This document shows positions 39,103 to 44,710 of a stretch of DNA of 64,000 bases, piece after piece. The DNA comes from Nocardioides sp. Soil805 (GTDB lineage: Bacteria > Actinomycetota > Actinomycetes > Propionibacteriales > Nocardioidaceae). Under the pieces are notes generated by a model. It was not told where the DNA came from. It saw only the letters and a list, made by a program, of their open reading frames with translations, and searched no databases. Position 1 is the stretch's first letter. Each line of letters begins with the position of its first letter. Made by a program: the position numbers and the translations under genes. The stretch spans positions 141,121 through 205,120 of the forward strand of contig NZ_LMSU01000004.1 in assembly GCF_001429625.1 (NCBI RefSeq), given 5' to 3'.

Positions 39103-40584
39103 GTGCCTGGGACGAAGGGGCGGGAGCCTTGGGGAGACAAGCGCCGGAAGAAGCCGTCCTCGGGCGTGCTCCCCGGCGCCGATCGCCATCTCGTCACGCG
39201 GTTCTCCTACGGGCTGACGAAGGACCTGGTGCGCGACGTACGCCGCCACGGGGCCGACGCCTGGTTCGCCCAGCAGCTCTCCCCCGGCAAGGTCTCCGAC
39301 GGCCCGGGTGGCGTCTCCGACGACTGGTGGCCGTCCCTGCACCGCAGCCCGCTGGACCTGTGGCAGCGCACCCAGAGCGAGGTCGAGCCCGGGTGGATGG
39401 TGATGGAGGACTACATGCGCCGCGCGCTGGTGCGCCGCGTGACCTCCCGCCGGCAGGTGCTCGAGGTCATGACCGAGCTGTGGGAGAACCACTTCCACGT
39501 CCCCGTCGGCGCCGACGGCGTCTTCACCCACCGCGTGGCGTACGGCGACGCGATCCGCGCGCGTGCGCTGGGCCGCTTCAGCGACCTCCTCTTCACCGTG
39601 ACGACGCACCCGGCGATGGGGATCTACCTCGACAACGCCACCTCCACCGCGGTGCACCCCAACGAGAACCTGGGCCGCGAGCTCCTCGAGCTGCACACGG
39701 TGGGCCGCGGCCTCTACACCGAGGCCGACGTCAAGGACTCGGCCCGCATCCTGACCGGGTGGAGGGTGGACGTGTGGAAGACCTTCGCCGCGGCGTACTC
39801 GCCGGACGACCACGCGACCGGCCCGGTGCGGGTGATGGGCTTCGGCGACGACAACCGCTCCGCCGACGGCCGTGACCTGACGCGGCGCTACACCGACTAC
39901 CTGGCACACCACCCGGCCACCGCGAAACGCGTGGCGCGCCGGCTGGCGACGAAGTTCGTCCGCGACGAGCCGCCGCAGGCGCTGGTCGACCAGCTGGCCA
40001 AGGTCTACCTCCAGCACGACACGGCCATCGTGCCGGTGCTCAAGGCGCTCGTGGCCTCACCGGTCTTCCGGGCCTCGCGCGGCACCAAGGTCCGCGACCC
40101 CGCCGAGGACGTGGTGGCGACCTACCGTGCGCTGGGGGTGAAGGTCCGGCGCCCGGCGGCCCCGGACTCCGCCGCCGAGGCGATCCTGTGGCAGACCGAC
40201 GGACTCGGCGGGCGACCGTTCTCCTGGAGCCGCCCCGACGGGGCACCGATCACCAACGCCGCCTGGGCCTCGGCTGGCCGGATGGCCGCGTCCTTCGGGA
40301 TGCACTGGTCCATGGCCGGCGGCTGGTGGCCCGAGAAGGACATCCACTACCGCTCCCCCGCGTCCTGGCTGCCGTCCAAGAAGGTGCGCTTCGACGACCT
40401 GGTGGACCATCTCTCCGCGCGGATCCTCTTCCGCCCCGCGAGCAAGCAGCTCCTCAAGGCCTGCTGCCAGGCCACCGGGCTGAAGCCCGGCACCACCATC
40501 ACGAAGTCCCACGACCTCGTGGAGTGGGGCATGCCCCGCCTGATCGTGACCCTGCTCGACTCCCCCGCCCACATGACCCGGTGA
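39103..40584 (+). CDS. DUF1800 family protein
   Basis: 493 residues. Features of the family: HLVTRFSYGLTKDLVRDVRRHGADAWFAQQL, the helix MTELWENHFHV, ...NLGRELLELHTVGRGLYTEADVKDSARILTGW, and TAKRVARRLATKFVRDEP. DUF1800 proteins almost always pair with a DUF1501 partner; the biochemical role is not known, though export with the partner is likely. The stop overlaps the next start (GTGA). Confidence 0.92.
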   Translation: MPGTKGREPWGDKRRKKPSSGVLPGADRHLVTRFSYGLTKDLVRDVRRHGADAWFAQQLSPGKVSDGPGGVSDDWWPSLHRSPLDLWQRTQSEVEPGWMVMEDYMRRALVRRVTSRRQVLEVMTELWENHFHVPVGADGVFTHRVAYGDAIRARALGRFSDLLFTVTTHPAMGIYLDNATSTAVHPNENLGRELLELHTVGRGLYTEADVKDSARILTGWRVDVWKTFAAAYSPDDHATGPVRVMGFGDDNRSADGRDLTRRYTDYLAHHPATAKRVARRLATKFVRDEPPQALVDQLAKVYLQHDTAIVPVLKALVASPVFRASRGTKVRDPAEDVVATYRALGVKVRRPAAPDSAAEAILWQTDGLGGRPFSWSRPDGAPITNAAWASAGRMAASFGMHWSMAGGWWPEKDIHYRSPASWLPSKKVRFDDLVDHLSARILFRPASKQLLKACCQATGLKPGTTITKSHDLVEWGMPRLIVTLLDSPAHMTR

Positions 40585-41840
40585 CCGAGATGACGACTGC
40601 CGACGACTGCTGCGCCGAGTTCACGCGCGCCCGATTGTCACGCCGCACCCTCCTCGGCACCGCGGCCGGCGTCGCCGGCCTGTCGGTCGTGTACGGCGGC
40701 GCGGAGGTCCGCGCCTCGGCTGCGGCCGCCACCCCGGCGCCCTCGGTGCTCGTCGTGGTGTCGCTGAGAGGTGCCGCCGACGGCCTGTCGCTCGTCGTGC
40801 CGCACGCGGACCCCGTCTACTACGCCGCCCGCCCCGGCATCGCGATCGCTGCCGAGCGCCTGCTCGCCCGCGACGGGATGTTCGGCCTGCACCCCGCGCT
40901 GGCTCCGCTGCTCCCGATGTGGGAGTCGGGGCGACTCGCGGCCGTCCACGCGACCGGGCTTCCGGCCGCCAACCGCTCGCACTTCTCGGCGATGGAGGAG
41001 ATCGAGGACGCCAGCGCCGGCTCCGCGACCCGCGTCGGGTGGCTCAACCGGCTCATCGGGCTGGACGCCCTGACCAGCCCGGTGCAGGGCATCGGCCTCG
41101 GCAGCGGCGTCGTCCCCACGTCGCTGGCCGGTCCGTCCCCCGCCATGGCCGCGTCGTCGCTCGACCGGCTCTCGATCCCCGGAGAGGAGGACGGGCACGC
41201 GGCCCGTCGCCGCAGCAGCCTCAAGACCCTCTGGGGATCGGACAGGTCGGTGCTGGGCGAGGCCGCCCGCGACACCTTCACCGCGGTCGACATCCTGGCT
41301 CCGGTCGTCGCGGGTCCGGACACGCCTGCGGGCGGCGCGACGTACCCCCGCGGCGACCTCGGCGACGCCCTCGCGCACGCCGCCCGCATCATCCGCGGTG
41401 ACGTGGGCGTCCAGGTGATCACCGTCGACCAGGGCGACTGGGACATGCACACGGGTCTCGGGACGCTGGAGTGGGGCAAGCTCAAGGACAACGCGGCCAC
41501 CTTCGCGTCCGCCCTCGCGGCGTTCTTCGCCGACATCGGCTCCTTCGGCGACAAGGTGACCGTGGTCTGCCTGAGCGAGTTCGGCCGACGGGTGGCCGAG
41601 AACGCCAACTACGGCCTCGACCACGGCCACGGCAACGTGATGTTCCTGGCCGGTGCCGGCGTCCAGGGCGGGCGCTACCACGGCAGCTGGCCCGGCCTGA
41701 CCAACAGCCCGGACGCCGACCTGACGGTCACCACCGACTACCGCAGCGTGCTCTCGGAGGTCGTGCGGAGCCGGTTCGGGGTCGACTCGAGCCGGGTGTT
41801 CCCCGGCTTCGTCGGGGCCTCGCTCGGCACCATGGCCTGA
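40581..41840 (+). CDS. DUF1501 family secreted protein (Tat substrate)
   Basis: 419 residues. A twin-arginine signal (LSRRTLLGTAAGVAGLSVV) directs Tat export. The mature part has the alkaline phosphatase/sulfatase-like fold of DUF1501: LVVVSLRGAADGLSLVVPH, FGLHPALAPLLPMW, ITVDQGDWDMHTG, LSEFGRRVAENANYGLDHGHG and YRSVLSEVVRSRFG. It is translationally coupled to DUF1800. Confidence 0.93.
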   Translation: MTEMTTADDCCAEFTRARLSRRTLLGTAAGVAGLSVVYGGAEVRASAAAATPAPSVLVVVSLRGAADGLSLVVPHADPVYYAARPGIAIAAERLLARDGMFGLHPALAPLLPMWESGRLAAVHATGLPAANRSHFSAMEEIEDASAGSATRVGWLNRLIGLDALTSPVQGIGLGSGVVPTSLAGPSPAMAASSLDRLSIPGEEDGHAARRRSSLKTLWGSDRSVLGEAARDTFTAVDILAPVVAGPDTPAGGATYPRGDLGDALAHAARIIRGDVGVQVITVDQGDWDMHTGLGTLEWGKLKDNAATFASALAAFFADIGSFGDKVTVVCLSEFGRRVAENANYGLDHGHGNVMFLAGAGVQGGRYHGSWPGLTNSPDADLTVTTDYRSVLSEVVRSRFGVDSSRVFPGFVGASLGTMA

Positions 41841-41876
41841 CGCCGGACGGCACGCTCCCCGGGGTGCGCGACCTGA

Positions 41877-41907
41877 TTGTCGATCGCGGTGAGCGCTGGG
41901 GTAAGGT
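41877..41907 (+). promoter_or_regulatory. Candidate promoter of tRNA-Pro (TTGTCG-N19-TAAGGT)
   Basis: -35-like TTGTCG and -10-like TAAGGT with a 19-bp spacer, 33 nt before the tRNA. The long spacer makes it tentative. Confidence 0.4.
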
Positions 41908-41915
41908 TTCGCTCG

Positions 41916-41936
41916 CCCATCACCTGAGGTGATGGG
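41916..41936. repeat. 21-bp perfect palindrome directly 5' of tRNA-Pro
   Basis: CCCATCACCT-G-AGGTGATGGG, 4 nt before the tRNA. It may be part of the pre-tRNA leader or stop transcription arriving from the DUF1501 gene. Confidence 0.6.
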
Positions 41937-41940
41937 TGTT

Positions 41941-42014
41941 CGGGCTGTAGCGCAGCTTGGTAGCGCACCTGACTGGGGGTCAGGGGGTCGCAGGTTCAAA
42001 TCCTGTCAGCCCGA
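41941..42014 (+). tRNA. tRNA-Pro (anticodon GGG)
   Basis: A complete cloverleaf: acceptor CGGGCTG/CAGCCCG, D stem GCGC/GCGC, anticodon stem CCTGA/TCAGG with loop CTGGGGG (anticodon GGG), T arm GCAGG-TTCAAAT-CCTGT. Discriminator A; CCA is not encoded. Its 3' half, from the anticodon loop on, is the attachment site of the adjacent element and is repeated 2.4 kb away. Confidence 0.97.
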
Positions 42015-42020
42015 CCGAAC
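41976..42020. repeat. Attachment repeat, tRNA side (45-bp perfect direct repeat)
   Basis: Runs from the anticodon loop through the tRNA 3' end and 6 nt beyond. It is identical to the distal copy; upstream of it the match continues apart from one missing G. Starting in the anticodon loop fits tyrosine-integrase use of a tRNA gene. Confidence 0.93.
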
Positions 42021-42023
42021 AAT

Positions 42024-42061
42024 CAACGCCCTGATCTGCATCACTGCAGGTCAGGGCGTTG
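42024..42061 (+). terminator. Element-borne terminator after tRNA-Pro
   Basis: Arms CAACGCCCTGA and TCAGGGCGTTG (11 bp), with an inner CTGCA/TGCAG stem, starting 10 nt past the tRNA. It replaces the original tRNA terminator, which now lies beyond the distal repeat. Confidence 0.75.
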
Positions 42062-42091
42062 TTCGATTTCGAGGGTTGTGGACAACGGGCT

Positions 42092-42113
42092 CTTGGGGTG
42101 CAACTTGGGGTGC
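42092..42113. repeat. Paired CTTGGGGTGC repeats, proximal end (candidate integrase arm sites)
   Basis: CTTGGGGTGC occurs twice, starts 12 bp apart, second copy followed by AA. The same pair in the same orientation, with the same flanking CGGG(C/T)T, occurs near the distal end. This is the layout of arm-type sites of phage-like tyrosine integrases. Confidence 0.65.
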
Positions 42114-42283
42114 AACACCCGCCCCACAGTTTGGAACCTAGGCGCACATGACCCGGAGTCAAGTGCTCCCAATAGTCAACCTCGTTCTCGCAGGTCAGCG
42201 AAAGGGGCAGCACCGAACCGCAGAATCGGGGTGCACACCCAGACTGGCCCGTCAGAAGCCCGCGCCAGCGGCATACCCCGATC

Positions 42284-42289
42284 TACGGT
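42284..42289 (+). promoter_or_regulatory. -10 box (TACGGT), leaderless promoter of the element's first gene
   Basis: Ends 7 nt before the ATG with no ribosome-binding site. Confidence 0.45.
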
Positions 42290-42296
42290 GGACGCT

Positions 42297-42884
42297 ATGA
42301 CGAGAGACGGGGATTGGGTTGGCGACTTCGGCCACCTCACGCTGGCAGACACGGCCCTTAGTGAACTGCTGATCGACATGCTGCGGATGCTGGATTACGG
42401 ACACCTGTCGTCGATGCCAAAGTCGCCGGACCCTGGACTCACCACGAAGCAAGCCGCGAAAGCAGTGCTCAAGTTCTGAGAGAAATACCCGCGTCTGGTG
42501 CCGGACGACGCCGTCCAGTGGTTGGGCGACGTGCTTGACGCGGCGGACGAGCGCAACGCCTTGACGCACGCCGTCGCGCTGAACCGCTGTAACACGTGCG
42601 GGACCGCCACGCTGTTTCAGCACCCACGGACCGGTGCATGGGTGGACCGCAGCGAGGAGGCCGTGCAGGCGCTCACCATGACGTTGCTGGACCTTCGCGC
42701 GACAGGGGATGAGATAGCCGAAGAAGATCCACCCCCACCAACGAGGCGAAGGGTGGGCGGTCGTGATTGCCCGGCGCGATATGTCACGGACGCAATGAGA
42801 CTGGAGGCGAAGGCCAACGCTGCGAAAACTCCGACCGTTTGGCCGGCGAGTCCACCGCTCAAGCGCATCAAGACATCAGGGTGA
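42297..42884 (+). pseudogene. Element gene interrupted by an in-frame TGA
   Basis: One frame of 195 sense codons is broken only by TGA at codon 61 (AAGCAVLKF stop EKYPRLVPDD region). The part before (LLIDMLRMLDYGHLSS..) and after (WLGDVLDAADERNALTHAVALNR..VDRSEEAVQALTMTLLDL) read as one continuous alpha-helical domain: the second part resembles actinobacterial hypothetical proteins with an 'R N x L x H' core followed by 'W V' and a C-terminal helix. A GTG seven codons after the stop could allow restart. A point nonsense mutation is the simplest reading. Function unknown. Confidence 0.6.
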
Positions 42885-43224
42885 CGGTCCACTCACCCTC
42901 CTTGACCTGATCTCCTTCATGCCACTGCGCCTTCACAAGGACGTTCGTTCCCGTAGTGCCCCAACCGCCGAAGGGTATGAGCGACCAAGCCATCTCCGAA
43001 CCGGGCCGGAGGTCGAAGGGCGCATCGACGGCTTCAAAGTGGAACTCGGTGTCTCCAACGGGTTCGACGGTGAACGTCAGCCCCTCGGCAGCGGCTCTGC
43101 CCTCGTTGCTAACGATGAGGTGGTTCCACGTCGTCCGGTAGGTCATCCTGCCCTTGCGGTCCAGGCCTTTTGCCTCGCGGTCGCGCTGATGCTCCCAACG
43201 AAGTTCGGCACCGGCAAAGGACAC
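42868..43224 (-). CDS. Element gene, 118-residue protein of unknown function
   Basis: Begins at GTG with a stop two codons upstream. Sequence such as TWNHLIVSNEGRAAAEGLTFTVEPVGD and PGSEMAWSLIPFGGW forms an immunoglobulin-like beta pattern typical of C-terminal domains of small actinobacterial membrane-anchored proteins. Those usually carry an N-terminal helix, which is absent here, so it may be 5'-truncated. It overlaps the end of the preceding broken gene by 17 nt, tail to tail. Confidence 0.55.
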   Translation of the reverse strand: MSFAGAELRWEHQRDREAKGLDRKGRMTYRTTWNHLIVSNEGRAAAEGLTFTVEPVGDTEFHFEAVDAPFDLRPGSEMAWSLIPFGGWGTTGTNVLVKAQWHEGDQVKEGEWTVTLMS

Positions 43225-43442
43225 CGGTCATCTGCTGGGGCATGTGCTTCCTGTCGTTGCGGCCGAGATCGGCAACCAGGGAAAGTCTGCTGATCGCCCG
43301 TCCGACTGTAATTGCGAGCAACGACAGATTGGTGACCCGTCGTCCAAGCGAGGTCACTGGCGGTAGATGGCGGCGTTGGGCCGGAGCGATCCCCGAAACC
43401 ACTCGACCACCTGAGCGACGACGGCGAGGACAAAACGGACAC

Positions 43443-43568
43443 GTGCCCGCGAACGTCCAGGGCGACCCGCGACTCACGCTCAGCGTGCACGGCTACAAGC
43501 TGGAGGCCGCCGTGATCGGCCTCGTAGAGCGCCTCCTTAACGAGGTCGAGCATGAGATGTGCGCCTGA
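43443..43568 (+). pseudogene. Possible C-terminal remnant of an element gene (41 codons)
   Basis: Encodes PRLTLSVHGYKLEAAVIGLV and about 13 further helical residues ending EHEMCA. It looks like the end of a real protein, but the same frame upstream is low-complexity and no start signal is seen. Function unknown. The 220 nt before it hold nothing else I can support. Confidence 0.3.
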
Positions 43569-43595
43569 CGAACCAGCACAACGAACGTTCACCAA

Positions 43596-43614
43596 TGTCA
43601 GGAATCACCTGACA
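43596..43614. promoter_or_regulatory. Inverted repeat TGTCAGG-N5-CCTGACA upstream of the Ltp gene
   Basis: Perfect 7-bp arms. The right arm contains CTGACA, a possible -35 box, with TAGACA-like sequence 15 nt on. A repressor bound here would block the promoter, so it is a candidate operator about 95 nt before the lipoprotein start. Confidence 0.45.
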
Positions 43615-43707
43615 GCCACGACTGTCCGATAGACACTCGTCGGGCACGTACGGGGGGCTCTCTTTCGGGGCCCACGCGCACGCCCACACACACCAGAGAG
43701 AGACACC

Positions 43708-44232
43708 ATGAAGAGCATCGTCAAGATCGGCCTCGGCATCGTCTTCGGCTTCATCCTGCTCGTCGGTGGGTGCGCCGCTGTCGTCGGAGTGGCCATGTCC
43801 GACAGCGACACCGATACCGACAAGACCTTCGCGGAGAAGGCCACCGAGAAGCGCGACAAGGTCACCTCCGAGGAGGGGGCGGACGCCACGGCGGCCACCG
43901 CGAAGACCAAGCCCACCAAGGCGCCTAAGCCTGAGCCCGTCCTGACCCCGGGGCAGGAGAACGCGATGGCCTCGGCCGAGAACTACATCAACATGACGGC
44001 CTTCTCCCACAAAGGCCTCGTCGAGCAGCTGGTGTTCGAGGACTACTCGGAGGCTGACGCCATCTACGCGGTCAACCACATCAAGGTCGACTGGAACGAG
44101 CAGGCGGCCAAGTCCGCGAAGAACTACCTCGACATGACCGCGTTCTCGCGTCAGGGCCTCATCGACCAGCTCGTGTTCGAGGGCTACACCCCCGAGCAGG
44201 CCACCTACGGCGTCAACCAGACGGGCCTCTGA
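43708..44232 (+). CDS. Ltp-family lipoprotein (superinfection-exclusion-like, two Ltp repeats)
   Basis: 174 residues. A lipoprotein-type signal (IVFGFILLVGGC, Cys22), a charged Lys/Thr/Glu-rich linker to about residue 78, then two tandem copies of the Ltp (host cell surface-exposed lipoprotein) repeat: SAENYINMTAFSHKGLVEQL and SAKNYLDMTAFSRQGLIDQL, each followed by VFE-x-Y and A-x-Y-x-V-N. In a Streptococcus prophage, Ltp blocks DNA entry of related phages. That is the likely but unproven role here, supported by location on a tRNA-integrated element. GAGAGA precedes the ATG. Confidence 0.85.
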   Translation: MKSIVKIGLGIVFGFILLVGGCAAVVGVAMSDSDTDTDKTFAEKATEKRDKVTSEEGADATAATAKTKPTKAPKPEPVLTPGQENAMASAENYINMTAFSHKGLVEQLVFEDYSEADAIYAVNHIKVDWNEQAAKSAKNYLDMTAFSRQGLIDQLVFEGYTPEQATYGVNQTGL

Positions 44233-44253
44233 GCTTCTCCCACAGCACGGGTT

Positions 44254-44275
44254 CTTGGGGTGCGTCTTGGGGTGC
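44254..44275. repeat. Paired CTTGGGGTGC repeats, distal end (candidate integrase arm sites)
   Basis: Same two copies, 12-bp spacing, orientation and trailing AA as the proximal pair; 110 nt inside the distal attachment repeat. Between this pair and the attachment repeat nothing coding is seen. Confidence 0.65.
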
Positions 44276-44384
44276 AAAGCGGGAGAACCTGGGGTGTATG
44301 ACGGCATCTGAGAGCACTGAGATCACACCGTTTGATCCCGTTTGAGCGTGAAACCGCTAGTCGGAGCGTGAGCTCGGCAAGACT

Positions 44385-44429
44385 GGGGTCAGGGGGTCGC
44401 AGGTTCAAATCCTGTCAGCCCGACCGAAC
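44385..44429. repeat. Attachment repeat, distal copy (45 bp, partial tRNA-Pro)
   Basis: Perfect copy of the 3' half of tRNA-Pro(GGG) with no 5' half, so it is not a tRNA gene. Marks the right end of the element. Confidence 0.93.
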
Positions 44430-44431
44430 CG

Positions 44432-44471
44432 AAACCCCTCCGACCGGCGTCCTCGCGGGTCGGAGGGGTTT
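44432..44471 (+). terminator. Orphaned original terminator of tRNA-Pro
   Basis: Perfect 14-bp stem AAACCCCTCCGACC/GGTCGGAGGGGTTT with a 12-nt loop, directly after the distal attachment repeat. Before integration it would have followed the tRNA. Confidence 0.85.
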
Positions 44472-44529
44472 CTGCGTTCTACGACCCTCGCTGCCCGCGC
44501 GCTCGGCGCGGAGCACCCCCGGGGACGTG

Positions 44530-44624
44530 GTGCGAGCTGCTGCGCCCAGCGCAGCAGGTCACACCGCGAGGCTCGGGCGCGGACGCAGTGCGAGCTGCTG
44601 CGTCCCGCGCAGCAGCTCGCACTG
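44530..44624. terminator. Tandem related hairpins between the tRNA element and the ATPase gene
   Basis: The second hairpin is perfect: CAGTGCGAGCTGCTGCG and its complement around TCCCG (44586-44624). The first (44530-44564) begins with the same GTGCGAGCTGCTGCG but its right arm has mismatches. They lie 87-181 nt past the stop of the minus-strand ATPase gene and opposite the tRNA, so they may be bidirectional terminators derived by duplication. Confidence 0.65.
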
Positions 44625-44710
44625 GGGGCTGAGGCGCCGTCGCGCGGGATTTTCCGGGTCCGCCAGCCGGGAGGCCCGGTTGGTTCACGCGCACCGGACC
44701 GGGCGGGCGG

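Larger units (their letters stand above)
41976..44429. mobile_element. 2.4-kb element integrated in tRNA-Pro(GGG); no integrase seen
   Basis: Bounded by the 45-bp tRNA repeats. Contents in order: a replacement terminator, paired 12-bp-spaced repeats, a broken small gene (+), a small gene (-), a short coding remnant (+), an Ltp lipoprotein gene (+), a second set of paired repeats, and the distal attachment repeat. No recombinase of any class fits in it. It is either a remnant of a larger integrated element or a non-autonomous element moved in trans. Confidence 0.85.

Noticed and set aside
42477..42479. Selenocysteine codon
   Set aside because: No SECIS-like hairpin is evident just after the TGA and the surrounding protein has no redox motif.
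44385..44429. Second tRNA-Pro gene
   Set aside because: Only the 3' half is present; no acceptor 5' strand or D arm precedes it.
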